Origin: an uncultured Acidobacteriia bacterium
GTDB taxonomy: Bacteria; Acidobacteriota; Terriglobia; Bryobacterales; Bryobacteraceae
Direction: 5' to 3'
Assembly (NCBI GenBank): GCA_903881085.1
Contig: CAIRSA010000289.1
Coordinates: forward strand, 1-64,000
Length of the DNA: 64,000 nt
This document shows positions 8,598-16,917 of this stretch, one piece after another. Below the pieces are notes generated by a model, which did no database searches, was not told where the DNA came from, and saw only the letters and a program-made list of their open reading frames with translations. A program made the position numbers and the translations under genes. Every line of letters begins with the position of its first letter. The stretch's first letter is position 1.

Positions 8598-10049
8598 ATG
8601 GAATCGCAAAAAGTAACTCGCAGGCAGATGATGGGTGGGCTGTTGGGCGCAGCGGCGGCGCCGCAGGTAATGCGCAGCCAGGCGCCGGGCAAGCCGCCGA
8701 ACGTGGTGTTCATCATGTGCGATCAGATGCGCGGCGATTCCATGACCTTTATGGGGCATCCGGTGGCGCGTACGCCGAACCTGGACAGGCTGGCGCAACG
8801 CGGCATCTCGTTCGACAACTACTACAGCAACAATCCGGTGTGTACGCCGGCGCGTAAATCGATCTTTTCGGGGCGGTATCCGCATGAACATGGGTCGCTG
8901 ACGAACCGGCATGGCGAGATGCTTTCGATGCCTGGGACGATGATCGATTACTTCAAGCAGCGAGGCTATCGCACGGGCTACGTCGGCAAGAATCACGCCT
9001 TCGGTGAAGACGCGATGAAGGCGGTGGATTTCTACAAGCATCGCGACCGCGAGCCGTTCCGCAAGTACAATCAGTACGTTCCGCCGGAGTGGCACAGTGA
9101 CACGTACTGGCCGTCGGAAGAGACCCACGCGTGGCTGAACACGGCGGACGCACTGCAGTTCATCAGCGGTGCGAAGGATGGCAATCCATTTTTTCTGACC
9201 GTTAGTTACTTTGATCCGCACCCTCCGTACATGGCGCCGCCGGAGTATACGTCGAAGTATCGCAGCGACCAGATGCGCATTCCGGAGTTCATCGATCCAG
9301 CGAAGTTAAGCGGGCGGTTGGTGGATTTCTGCCGGGCGATGAAGGCGGACAAGATCAAGGACGCTGCGCTCACCGAAACTATGCGCTACTACTATGCGGC
9401 GATCGAAGGCATGGTGGATTACCAGGTGGGCCGCATCATGGACAAGCTGGTAAGCCAGGGCCTGATGGAGAACACGATCATCGTATTCACGGCCGACCAT
9501 GGCGACTTCATGGGGCAGCACCGGCTGGTGCGCAAGGGCATGTTCCTTTATGATTGCCTGCTGCATGTGCCCATGATCTGGAGCGTGCCGGGCCTGCGCG
9601 GCGGACGGCGGACAAAGGCGATGGCACAGGGAATCGATTACTTCCCTACCCTGATTGAACTGACTGGCGGCAAGGCGCGGCCGGAGTTGCCGGGGCGCTC
9701 TTTGAAGCAGACGTTCGGGGGCGCGGCGGAACAGGCGGGGCGGACGATGTACACATCGGCTTCGTATGGCGAGTTGTCGCGCGAGATTGTGGAGAAGAAC
9801 AAGGACTCCAATGCCGAGGCGGACACTCCGCTGCACACGTTGGCGGAAGAGAACTCGAGCAGTCCCACGAATAAGTATTCGATGGTGCGCACGCACGAGT
9901 GGAAGTTTCTGTTGAGCCAGTCGCGGCCGGCGGAGTTGTATCGCATGAACGATGGCTGGATTGAGCGCGAGAACGTCGTGGAGAAGGCAGAGTTTGCAGG
10001 GGTGCGGCGCGAGATGGAGCAGAAATTGCGGGCGTTTTGGAAGTGGTGA
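8598..10049 (+). CDS. Sulfatase, Cys-type S1 family (CTPAR variant)
   Basis: The start is placed at the ATG at 8598: AGGAG at 8585-8589, overlapping the previous stop, is 8 bases upstream. An ATG at 8592 is only two bases from it. The 483-residue product begins MESQKVTRRQMMGGLLG, a twin-arginine-type leader. It has VVFIMCDQMRGDSM and the active-site motif C82-T-P-A-R86, where Ala replaces the usual Ser; both forms are allowed for formylglycine formation. TADHGDFMGQHRLVRKGMF follows. It is the last gene of the receptor-lyase-sulfatase operon. Three different sulfatases in one operon suggest sulfates at several positions of one polymer. Confidence 0.93.
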   Translation: MESQKVTRRQMMGGLLGAAAAPQVMRSQAPGKPPNVVFIMCDQMRGDSMTFMGHPVARTPNLDRLAQRGISFDNYYSNNPVCTPARKSIFSGRYPHEHGSLTNRHGEMLSMPGTMIDYFKQRGYRTGYVGKNHAFGEDAMKAVDFYKHRDREPFRKYNQYVPPEWHSDTYWPSEETHAWLNTADALQFISGAKDGNPFFLTVSYFDPHPPYMAPPEYTSKYRSDQMRIPEFIDPAKLSGRLVDFCRAMKADKIKDAALTETMRYYYAAIEGMVDYQVGRIMDKLVSQGLMENTIIVFTADHGDFMGQHRLVRKGMFLYDCLLHVPMIWSVPGLRGGRRTKAMAQGIDYFPTLIELTGGKARPELPGRSLKQTFGGAAEQAGRTMYTSASYGELSREIVEKNKDSNAEADTPLHTLAEENSSSPTNKYSMVRTHEWKFLLSQSRPAELYRMNDGWIERENVVEKAEFAGVRREMEQKLRAFWKW

Positions 10050-10082
10050 GGACTTTGCGAAAGGCTGATTAGTTACATTTTG

Positions 10083-10101
10083 GGGCGATTGCCAATCGCC
10101 C
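10083..10101. repeat. Short intergenic palindrome
   Basis: GGGCGATT (10083-10090) and AATCGCCC (10094-10101) form an 8-9-bp stem with a 1-3-base loop. It is followed by a second small palindrome (GAATGCCATTC) and the tail CTACCCCAC. The tail resembles those of the palindromes at 16897 and 20683. It lies in the 106-bp gap after the last sulfatase and could end that transcript. There is no strong T-run. Confidence 0.6.
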
Positions 10102-10155
10102 GCGGAATGCCATTCTACCCCACATTTTTGCGCGGATTCTGCCGATAGTTGGGGT

Positions 10156-10701
10156 ATGACATCGGGCGAGGAGCGGATTTGCTACGAATGCGGACGGAAT
10201 AATCCTGCTTTTGCCACGGTGTGCTCGTGCGGGAAGCGACTGACGGATGTGGTTGAAGCCAAGCGCAAGTATCCGCTATGGTTGGCCTTGGTCCCGGTGT
10301 TGATGGTGCCCTCGTACTTCCTGATGCACATTGCATTTCAGTTCGGCCGGGCTTCGGAATCGATGCAGGTGGAGTACGCCTCGGTATCGGCGAAGGATGC
10401 ACTGGGCTGCGTTGTTCCATACGGCGTCACGCAGCATTCCAGTGAATTCTGGACCACGTCGAGAGAATCGGACCACTCCAAATTACCGACGGAAAAATCT
10501 ACTGTATTGCGGGGCATGGTGCGAAATGATTGCGGGACTCCGCTGAAGCACGTGCGCCTTTATTTTCTGATACGGGATGAAAAAGAGCAAGCGGGAATGG
10601 GCACTCTCGACATCTACGATGTCGACCAAGGCGGTGTGAAAGAATTCGAACGCGCCTTCATGGGGGCCATCGTTTCGTGGGAAATAACCGCCAGCAAATG
10701 A
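10156..10701 (+). CDS. Membrane-anchored protein with N-terminal zinc ribbon and FxLYD-like domain
   Basis: This 181-residue protein of unknown function has four Cys near the N-terminus (YECGRNN ... CSCGKR, residues 9-25) that look like a short zinc ribbon. One transmembrane helix follows (about 36-60, LWLALVPVLMVPSYFL). The exported domain contains STVLRGMVRNDCGTPLKHV and ends in VSWEI. The spacing of G.V.N.CG..L..V..., a 'GxGxL' strand and a final F/SW resembles FxLYD/DUF3426-type beta-sandwiches; that resemblance is inference. It is paralogous to the gene at 14208, and the two bracket the second TonB receptor on the same strand. A linked role in envelope transport is possible but unproven. 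Confidence 0.75.
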   Translation: MTSGEERICYECGRNNPAFATVCSCGKRLTDVVEAKRKYPLWLALVPVLMVPSYFLMHIAFQFGRASESMQVEYASVSAKDALGCVVPYGVTQHSSEFWTTSRESDHSKLPTEKSTVLRGMVRNDCGTPLKHVRLYFLIRDEKEQAGMGTLDIYDVDQGGVKEFERAFMGAIVSWEITASK

Positions 10702-10758
10702 TCCCCCTGTTTGACTAACCCTCAGCACCTTGATCTAATGTCTTGGGGGATTTCTTCC

Positions 10759-13700
10759 ATGAAGACATTGTTTGCCGTTGCCATTTTGGTATCCGCATTT
10801 GTATCGGCGCAAGATTTGAGAACGGCCACGCTGGTTGGCAATATATCCGATGCCAGCGCAGCCGCAGTTGGCGGGGCACACGTGGTTGTCACCAACATCG
10901 ACACCAATATTGTGACGCGCAGCCGCTCTAATGCGGAAGGTGCGTATTACGTGCCGTTCCTGATTCCCGGCAGGTATCGCTTCGAAGTAGAAGCTGCCGG
11001 GTTCAAGCGGTTCCAGCAATCGGGCCTGGTGCTGAACGCGGGTGAAACGCCACGCATCAATGTGGAGCTTGTGGTTGGCGCGGTGAGCGATGAGATCAAG
11101 GTGACGGCGGAGGCATCGCTGCTGGCAACGGATAACGCGGTGGTGGGCGGCATCACCAACGCGAAAGAGATCCACGATACGCCGATCCCGCAATCGAAGC
11201 CGCAGCACTTCATGTACTACCAGATGGGCGCGCAGGCCAATAACGACGGCAGCTATCACGTGCTGGGGCAACCGGAACAGCAGATGTCGTATACCATCGA
11301 CGGCGTGACTGCGAAACAGGCGATGGGCAAGGCGTTGGGCGACACGAATACGCTGATCACTCCGCCGGTTGATTCGCTGCAGGAGGCGCAGATCTTCACC
11401 ACCGGCATCCCCGCTGAAATCGGCCACGCGGCGGGCGGCGCTTATAACCTGACGACCAAGAGCGGCACTAACGAACTACACTTTTCCGCCGAGGAGCGCT
11501 ATATCAACAAGGCTTGGTTGCACCGGCAGATCTTCAATCAGTTCGCTACGAACACGCCCTTTGAGTATCACAATTTCAATGCGACGATCAGCGGGCCTAT
11601 CGTGCTGCCGAAGCTTTATAACGGCCGCAACAAGACCTTCTTCTTCCTCGGCTACCGCCTGGACTACGATCACGAAACCAACTTCGCCACCGTCTCCGTT
11701 CCTACGAAAGAAGAATTGGGCGGCGACTTCAGTTTCGGCGGACTGGGACTCCCCATTTATGATCCGAAATCGATCACCTGCGCTGCCGCCAGTTGCGCCA
11801 ACGGCACGGGCTACACGGCCACCCCGTTCGCCGGCAAGATCGTTCCGGCAAACAGAATCGACCCAGTCACGCAGAAGTTCTTTTCGCTGAACCCGTACAA
11901 TCTACCGAACCTGCCGTCCACTTTTACGAATACAGGGCCGGTGAATAACTTCTATTCGGGCAATAAGTTCATCTCCGACCGCCAAGGTTATCTGGGCAAG
12001 ATCGACCAGCAGTTGGGCGACAAACAGAAATTCTTTGTGCGCTACATCTGGAATAAGTTCCGCGTGATCGGCAGCCGCAACAACGTTTTGTTCAACTGGA
12101 CGGCCATCGACAATACTTCGCTTGGGTTCGGCCTGCCGGAACCAATCGACGAACGTAACATCGCACTTAGCCACATCTATACCATCAGTCCGACGCTAAT
12201 TAACGAAGTGCGGCTAGGCTATCAGCGGCGTAACGACATCATCACTCCGGTGACGGCCAATCAGGGCTGGGCTGCGACGCTGGGCATTCCAGGCGTGGGC
12301 CCGCAGACATTTCCCGGCCTTGTAAGCGGTGGCGGCAGCAGTTTTACATGGACGGCGAATCCGGGCGGCGGCTCGCGCACTTTGAACGAAGGCATCAACA
12401 TCTCCGACAACATGACAAAGGTCATGGGCCTGCATACCGTCAAGTGGGGTTATCAAGGGCTGTTACAGCGCGAAAATGACATCGCCGCGTCTCAGCCATC
12501 GGGTGTTTTCAACTTCACAACTGGTGGCAGCGGCCTACCCCTGACTCCGAACACGGGCAACTCATTTGCATCGCTGGAACTGGGCGCTGTCTCGTCAGCA
12601 AGCTTCACGAAACTACTGCAGAACTATCTGCCGCGGTGGTGGATGCATCAGTTTTACGTGCAGGACGATTGGCGTGTGCGGCGCGACCTGACGGTTTCCA
12701 TCGGCGTGCGCTTCAGCTATGAAACACCGGCCAGCACGCAATATGGGCAGAAGTCGCAGTTCAGCCCGACGACGGTCGATCCGCTGACGGGCCAGATGGG
12801 CGCCATCATCCATCCCACGGGCGGCCTGTATAGCGCAGGCAAGCACTTCACGCCGCGCATCGGATTTGCATGGAACGCGCGGCCAAAGTGGGTTCTTCGT
12901 GGATCATTCGGCATGTTCACGCAGGATATTGTGCAACAGATTGGACAGGATGAGTACACTGCGCAGGCGGTGGTACAGCAGGCTTCGGGGAATCCGAATC
13001 CGGCGTTCTATCTTTCGCAGGGGCCGGGGCCGGTTGTTTATAACCAGAACAATACAACCAATACGGCGCAGTTCGTAGGCACTAATTACAGCCAGCGAAA
13101 CATCACGTTTATCGATCCGGCGCTGCGGAACCCTTATTCGATGACGTGGTCATTAGGGTTGCAGTATGAGTTCAAGCCGAACTATCTGGCGGAGGTTGTG
13201 TATCAGGGCGCGGCTGGCGTGGGACTGATCAACACGGGCGGCATCAACGTCAATGTATTGCCGGCCTCGATCTACAATTCCACCGATTTAAATCAGTTGA
13301 ACACAGTGTTTGCGAACACCCAGTCGTACCTGAAGTATCCGCAGTTCGGCTCCATCAACGAGTTCAGCAACTTTGGCCACAGCAGCTATAACTCAGGCAT
13401 CGCAAGAGTTCAGCATCGCTTCAGTCACGGGTTTTCGGCTAATTCCATGTTCACTTACAGCAAAGCACTGGCGGGCAGCGCTGCTTCGGGCTGGGAATCC
13501 TACTCGTGGAGGCTGACTAAGTCGGTTGCCAGTTTTGACCAGAAGTTCCAATTCGTGAATCAGGCCAACTTCGATCTGCCGTTCGGAAAGGGCAAGCGTT
13601 TTCTCGATAAGGGAGGGGTGATGGATCAGATCCTGGGCGGATGGACGATTCTGACAATCCAGAGCGTTCGCAGCGGCCTGCCAGTTAATTTCGGGCTGGC

Positions 13701-14148
13701 AGGCAGTCCGAACCGTTATCTACCGGGACAGGGCAACGCGCCCAGTGTGAATCCGGGCGTGGAGATCAACGTTCCCAACTACTCGATTGGGCCGAATATG
13801 TGGCCGCAGCAGTCGCAGAATCCGTTCTACAACATCAACGCGTTCTACAACCCAGCGTCATTTACTCCGGGCAACGCGGGCAACGGGATCGCGCGCACGG
13901 GCTGGTTGTGGTGGCCGCAGTATTCCATCACGAAGACGTGGAGCCTGAAGGAGAAGTATAAGTTGACGGCACGCATGGACGCCAACAACCTGTTCCCACA
14001 GGCACGTTTTCTAAATACGGCGAATAACACAGTGAACTTCTCGAGCCCGACTTTGTTTGGCAAGTTCCCGGCGACCACTGGTTACTCGTTTAGTAACTTC
14101 TACGGTTATAACGGGACACTGCAGGGTTCTCTAAGGATCTCGTTCTAG
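10759..14148 (+). CDS. TonB-dependent receptor, Oar-like (second copy)
   Basis: The start is set at the ATG at 10759, which opens a clean signal peptide (MKTLFAVAILVSAFVSAQ). GGGGGA lies about 9 bases upstream; a TTG at 10711 would put 16 extra residues before the signal. The 1129-residue product has a carboxypeptidase-regulatory domain (ATLVGNISDASAAAVGGAHV ... AEGAYYVPFLIPGRYRF), a plug segment (YTIDGVTAKQAMG) and a long barrel ending GSLRISF with terminal Phe. The substrate is unknown. It is only distantly similar to the first receptor. It is flanked by two paralogous small membrane proteins, and no enzyme genes accompany it. Confidence 0.92.
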   Translation: MKTLFAVAILVSAFVSAQDLRTATLVGNISDASAAAVGGAHVVVTNIDTNIVTRSRSNAEGAYYVPFLIPGRYRFEVEAAGFKRFQQSGLVLNAGETPRINVELVVGAVSDEIKVTAEASLLATDNAVVGGITNAKEIHDTPIPQSKPQHFMYYQMGAQANNDGSYHVLGQPEQQMSYTIDGVTAKQAMGKALGDTNTLITPPVDSLQEAQIFTTGIPAEIGHAAGGAYNLTTKSGTNELHFSAEERYINKAWLHRQIFNQFATNTPFEYHNFNATISGPIVLPKLYNGRNKTFFFLGYRLDYDHETNFATVSVPTKEELGGDFSFGGLGLPIYDPKSITCAAASCANGTGYTATPFAGKIVPANRIDPVTQKFFSLNPYNLPNLPSTFTNTGPVNNFYSGNKFISDRQGYLGKIDQQLGDKQKFFVRYIWNKFRVIGSRNNVLFNWTAIDNTSLGFGLPEPIDERNIALSHIYTISPTLINEVRLGYQRRNDIITPVTANQGWAATLGIPGVGPQTFPGLVSGGGSSFTWTANPGGGSRTLNEGINISDNMTKVMGLHTVKWGYQGLLQRENDIAASQPSGVFNFTTGGSGLPLTPNTGNSFASLELGAVSSASFTKLLQNYLPRWWMHQFYVQDDWRVRRDLTVSIGVRFSYETPASTQYGQKSQFSPTTVDPLTGQMGAIIHPTGGLYSAGKHFTPRIGFAWNARPKWVLRGSFGMFTQDIVQQIGQDEYTAQAVVQQASGNPNPAFYLSQGPGPVVYNQNNTTNTAQFVGTNYSQRNITFIDPALRNPYSMTWSLGLQYEFKPNYLAEVVYQGAAGVGLINTGGINVNVLPASIYNSTDLNQLNTVFANTQSYLKYPQFGSINEFSNFGHSSYNSGIARVQHRFSHGFSANSMFTYSKALAGSAASGWESYSWRLTKSVASFDQKFQFVNQANFDLPFGKGKRFLDKGGVMDQILGGWTILTIQSVRSGLPVNFGLAGSPNRYLPGQGNAPSVNPGVEINVPNYSIGPNMWPQQSQNPFYNINAFYNPASFTPGNAGNGIARTGWLWWPQYSITKTWSLKEKYKLTARMDANNLFPQARFLNTANNTVNFSSPTLFGKFPATTGYSFSNFYGYNGTLQGSLRISF

Positions 14149-14179
14149 TAAATTGCTCAGTTGATTTCCCAATACTGGT

Positions 14180-14207
14180 GCGTATAGGATCTGACGATCC
14201 TATACGC
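14180..14207 (+). promoter_or_regulatory. Perfect 12-bp hairpin abutting a start codon
   Basis: GCGTATAGGATC (14180-14191) and GATCCTATACGC (14196-14207) are exact complements with the four-base loop TGAC. The next base begins the ATG of the downstream gene (14208). No Shine-Dalgarno fits between the hairpin and the ATG. No T-run follows, so it is not a standard terminator of the receptor gene. It could be a dyad operator or an RNA stem that limits translation initiation. If translation instead starts at the GTG at 14178, the palindrome would be coding (MRIGSDDPIR), which seems less likely. Confidence 0.75.
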
Positions 14208-14744
14208 ATGGACGAGAATTCTGAGCAGATCCAAGAACCGGTGGAAGCACCCCAGCCTGAGGTAAAGCCGGAGGTGGCCAGGCGCTTGCCGCTGTGGCTC
14301 GCCGTCGTCCCGGCATTGCTAGTGCCTGTATTCTTCATGTTCCGGGCTGCTACGCAGTTCACGGCGGTGGTTGGCGCATCCGGTGTGGACACTGCGGAAA
14401 CCTTCAGCCGGACAGGCGCGGAAAAGACAGCCCTGGCATGCGTGGAAACATATAGCATCACGCCTCACACCAGCGAGTCGTACGTTAGCACAAGGGGTGT
14501 GACTGAAAAAACGCGACGGCCGAACGCACCGAAAGAGCTATCGACTGTGTTACGCGGCATGGTGCGTAATGCGTGCGGAGAAAAGCTGAAGACGGTTACA
14601 ATGAAGTTTTCAGTGCACGACGATGATGGGAAAGTCGGCTCAGGATACCTGTCGCTGGAAAACATGGAGAACGGGGAGGCCCGGCCCTTTGAAAAAGTGT
14701 GGATAGGCTGGGTCACCTCTTGGGATATTCGGAGCAGCAGGTAG
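14208..14744 (+). CDS. Membrane-anchored FxLYD-like protein, paralogue of 10156-10701
   Basis: This 178-residue protein of unknown function has an acidic, Pro/Glu-rich N-terminus (SEQIQEPVEAPQPEVKPEV), one transmembrane helix (LWLAVVPALLVPVFFMF) and an exported C-terminal domain. The domain contains STVLRGMVRNACGEKLKTV and ends VTSWDI, matching the gene at 10156 almost position for position. The zinc-ribbon Cys cluster of that paralogue is absent here. A GTG at 14178 could extend the protein by 10 residues through a palindrome. The ATG at 14208 is preferred but lacks a visible ribosome binding site. Confidence 0.72.
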   Translation: MDENSEQIQEPVEAPQPEVKPEVARRLPLWLAVVPALLVPVFFMFRAATQFTAVVGASGVDTAETFSRTGAEKTALACVETYSITPHTSESYVSTRGVTEKTRRPNAPKELSTVLRGMVRNACGEKLKTVTMKFSVHDDDGKVGSGYLSLENMENGEARPFEKVWIGWVTSWDIRSSR

Positions 14745-14747
14745 TAT

Positions 14748-15113
14748 CTAGGCGCCGTACATGAACTCTTCGTGTACAATCTGGCCATCGGCAACTTTGT
14801 ACACAGCCAATTCGTCCATCACTATGCGGCGGCCAGAAGGCTTGTTGGTCACATCGTAAACAAAGCGCACGCAGAAGCGGTTACCCGAAACGAGGGGGCC
14901 TTCCACCTTCGCGCTGTGCACTTCATGTTCCGACATCCACCAGTTGGCCTTGCCAACCACAGCTTCTTTCCCACTCATTTCACGTGAACCACCGGGCATG
15001 GCCATTGCTTCCACGCTAACGATGTCCTGGGAGTACAATTCTTCGATAGCTTGCAGGGCCTGTCCTTCAGTGCAGTAGGCAACCAGCTTTTCGGCGACTT
15101 CTTGAGTTGTCAT
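14748..15113 (-). CDS. SnoaL/NTF2-like protein
   Basis: This is a 121-residue single-domain protein of the SnoaL-like (NTF2-fold) group. It has an N-terminal helix pair (MTTQEVAEKLVAYCTEGQ ... AIEELYSQDIVSVEA), a GKEAVVGKANWW turn and a beta-sheet ending VYKVADGQIVHEEFMYG. Members are ligand-binding or isomerase-like proteins, or of unknown role, and no catalytic residue can be assigned. AAAGGA lies about 7 bases before the ATG. It is divergent from the Clp-N/HTH gene and convergent with the FxLYD-like gene, 3 bases away. Confidence 0.8.
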   Translation of the reverse strand: MTTQEVAEKLVAYCTEGQALQAIEELYSQDIVSVEAMAMPGGSREMSGKEAVVGKANWWMSEHEVHSAKVEGPLVSGNRFCVRFVYDVTNKPSGRRIVMDELAVYKVADGQIVHEEFMYGA

Positions 15114-15213
15114 GATTGATCCTTTCGATGATTGGAAATTCCGGTACTCATGAATGGTAGCACTGGTATGTTACTGTTTTGTGTCGTTTTCAGGCGGGCG
15201 CTAAAAAAACCAG

Positions 15214-15242
15214 TTGACGAATAACTCAAGATAGCATAAGAT
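15214..15242 (+). promoter_or_regulatory. Sigma-70-type promoter for the Clp-N/HTH gene
   Basis: TTGACG (15214-15219) and TAAGAT (15237-15242) are separated by exactly 17 bases. The expected transcription start (about 15249) falls within a few bases of the only in-frame start codon, the TTG at 15252. The message would be leaderless or nearly so. Confidence 0.6.
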
Positions 15243-15251
15243 CATTTTAGA

Positions 15252-15890
15252 TTGTTTAACGAAGCAGATGGAGTACAGGAAGCGACGGCCTTTGCGATCG
15301 CGCGAGCCAAGGTGGGCGGTGCCACGGAGGTGACCGCCGATGACCTGCTGGTTGGCTGCCTGCGGGCAGTCTCACGCTTTGGCGTGGTTGAAATCGGGCG
15401 GGCGGTGATCGATTTGGAACTATTGGGCGTGGACTGGCTGCACCGGGCGGATGCGGCGAAGGGGAAGGTCTCTTATTCGCAGGCGGTAGTGGATATTTTG
15501 GATCGGGCGGCCATCATTGCCAAGCGCGACGGTGCGGATAAGGTGCGGATTGACCATCTTTTGGTGGCGTTTGCGGGCTCCGATTGCGCGATGATGGCGC
15601 AATTGCAGACGCAGTATGGAATCACCAGCGCATCCTGGAGGGCTGCCGCGGCGGCCATGCCGATGAAAGAATCGCCGGTGCCCGCGGCGGCTCCAGAAGC
15701 TCAGGCTGCGACGCGGGCGTACCTGAGCCCGGAAGAGGCCGCAGCAGAGTTGGGAATTCATGTGCAAACCTTGCGCGCATATGTGCGCTCAGGGAAACTG
15801 CCCGCGCTACGACTGGCGGGCGAGCGGGCCATTCGCATCCGGCGGGAGGACCTGCATCATCTACTGGAACCGTTTCAGCCGGAGGGTTGA
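15252..15890 (+). CDS. Clp N-domain protein fused to an excisionase-like HTH
   Basis: This 212-residue protein joins two modules. Residues 4-125 look like a Clp R/N-domain with its two helical repeats (AIARAKVGGATEVTADDLLV and IIAKRDGADKVRIDHLLVAF). An Ala/Pro-rich linker follows. Residues 157-206 form a MerR/excisionase-type winged helix (LSPEEAAAELGIHVQTLRAY ... IRIRREDLHHLLEP). No ClpA/B ATPase domain is present. Its job may be a DNA-binding regulator with a protein-binding sensor, but that is inference. The start is a TTG, the only start codon before the first Clp helix; an in-frame stop (15237-15239) overlaps the -10 box. DUF4242 follows 34 bases downstream, probably in the same transcript. 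Confidence 0.8.
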   Translation: MFNEADGVQEATAFAIARAKVGGATEVTADDLLVGCLRAVSRFGVVEIGRAVIDLELLGVDWLHRADAAKGKVSYSQAVVDILDRAAIIAKRDGADKVRIDHLLVAFAGSDCAMMAQLQTQYGITSASWRAAAAAMPMKESPVPAAAPEAQAATRAYLSPEEAAAELGIHVQTLRAYVRSGKLPALRLAGERAIRIRREDLHHLLEPFQPEG

Positions 15891-15924
15891 AACTTCAACA
15901 AATCAAAACAAGGGGAGATCGATC

Positions 15925-16197
15925 ATGGCTACATTTGTGGTTCAACGAGATTTGCCGGGCATCACGCCGGAAGCACTGCAGAGCGCGGGGATCCGGGCGA
16001 AGAGTTGCTGTGCGGAACTGACTACAGAAGGACAGCAGGTGCGGTGGATCCGCAGCTTCTTCCTGCCGGAGACGGCCCAGACGCACTGCTATTTCGAGGC
16101 GGGCGACAAGGCGGCTGTGGAAGAGGCGAACAACCGGGCGCGAATTCCGTTTACTCGGATTGTGGAAGTTGTCGAGATGACGCCGGACGCAGTCTGA
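15925..16197 (+). CDS. DUF4242-family small protein
   Basis: This 90-residue ferredoxin-like-fold protein of the DUF4242 family has the strands MATFVVQRDLPGITPEAL, VRWIRSFFLPETAQTHCYFE and a closing RIVEVVEM. Some relatives bind nickel or other metals; the biochemical role is not settled. The ATG at 15925 is used because AGGGGAG (15911-15917) lies 7 bases upstream and the family motif begins there. The longer open frame overlaps the Clp-N/HTH gene and has no support. Two adjacent Cys (SCC, near residue 28) are noteworthy. Confidence 0.85.
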   Translation: MATFVVQRDLPGITPEALQSAGIRAKSCCAELTTEGQQVRWIRSFFLPETAQTHCYFEAGDKAAVEEANNRARIPFTRIVEVVEMTPDAV

Positions 16198-16237
16198 GGA
16201 TTAAGTAGCAGGGAATGACGGAAGGCTTGTCCGTGCA

Positions 16238-16263
16238 GAATTGCGATTTGTTAACGGCAATTC
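16238..16263. promoter_or_regulatory. Inverted repeat upstream of CHRD gene
   Basis: GAATTGC (16238-16244) and GCAATTC (16257-16263) form a 7-bp dyad with a 12-base loop. It lies 40 bases upstream of the CHRD gene and 27 bases before a TATACT (16290-16295) that looks like a -10 box. No good -35 box is spaced correctly. It could be an operator or an end-of-transcript stem for the preceding gene. Confidence 0.35.
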
Positions 16264-16302
16264 GTAATCATGGATTTGTCGTTCTAGGTTATACTTGGGG
16301 CC

Positions 16303-16881
16303 ATGCTGAAAAAATTGGTTTTACTCTCCGCACTGTCTTGCTGCGCCTCGTTCGCGGCTACAATTGCCTACACGGTGTCCTTGAACGGAGCGAATGAAAG
16401 TCCCGTGAATGCGTCTCCGGGTATCGGATCTGGGACCGTGATCTTCGACACTGTCGCCAACACGATGGCCCTAAACGTGAGTTTCAGCGGACTCGCGGGA
16501 ACCGTTACGGCTTCGCATATTCACTGTTGCACCGCAGTTGCGGGAGTTGGCACGGGTGGCGTCGCAACGACGACCCCGACCTTTGCCGGATTCCCTTCGG
16601 GCGTGACATCCGGGACATACTCCGCAGTGCTTGACTTGACGCTTGCCAGCAGCTACAACCCATCGTTCGTTACGGCGAATGGGGGAACAACTGCAACCGC
16701 CGCGGCCGCCCTGATTGCAGGCGCTGCCAATGGAATGGAATATTGGAACATCCATACAACCGTAGTTCCTGGCGGTGAAATTCGCGGATTTTTGACGCCG
16801 ACCCCGGAGCCGGCAACCTTCGGTATGATGGGCGCGGCTGTGGCAGTAGCCGGATTGTTGCGGCGGAAGTTCCGGGCTTAA
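16303..16881 (+). CDS. CHRD-domain protein with PEP-CTERM sorting tag
   Basis: This 192-residue exported protein has a signal peptide (MLKKLVLLSALSCCASFAA). A CHRD domain (about 22-160) contains VSLNGANESPVNASPGIGSG, ASHIHC and EYWNIHTTVVPGGEIRGFL, the last being the HT..P.GEIRG hallmark. The C-terminus carries a PEP-CTERM tag (TPEPATFG, a hydrophobic helix, then LLRRKFRA). Such tags are cut by an exosortase, which is not in this window. CHRD was first noticed in chordin; the bacterial role is unknown and presumed extracellular. Confidence 0.9.
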   Translation: MLKKLVLLSALSCCASFAATIAYTVSLNGANESPVNASPGIGSGTVIFDTVANTMALNVSFSGLAGTVTASHIHCCTAVAGVGTGGVATTTPTFAGFPSGVTSGTYSAVLDLTLASSYNPSFVTANGGTTATAAAALIAGAANGMEYWNIHTTVVPGGEIRGFLTPTPEPATFGMMGAAVAVAGLLRRKFRA

Positions 16882-16896
16882 GTTTAACGAGAAAGG

Positions 16897-16917
16897 GGAC
16901 AGGCCAATGGCCTGTCC
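16897..16917. repeat. Palindrome between convergent genes
   Basis: GGACAGGCC (16897-16905), loop AAT, GGCCTGTCC (16909-16917), then TACCCTCCC. It sits between the convergent ends of the CHRD gene and the sigma-factor gene, touching the latter's stop codon. It shares its architecture (9-bp arms, AAT loop, CCCACC-like tail) with the palindrome at 20683. It may work as a bidirectional transcript end. Confidence 0.7.
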
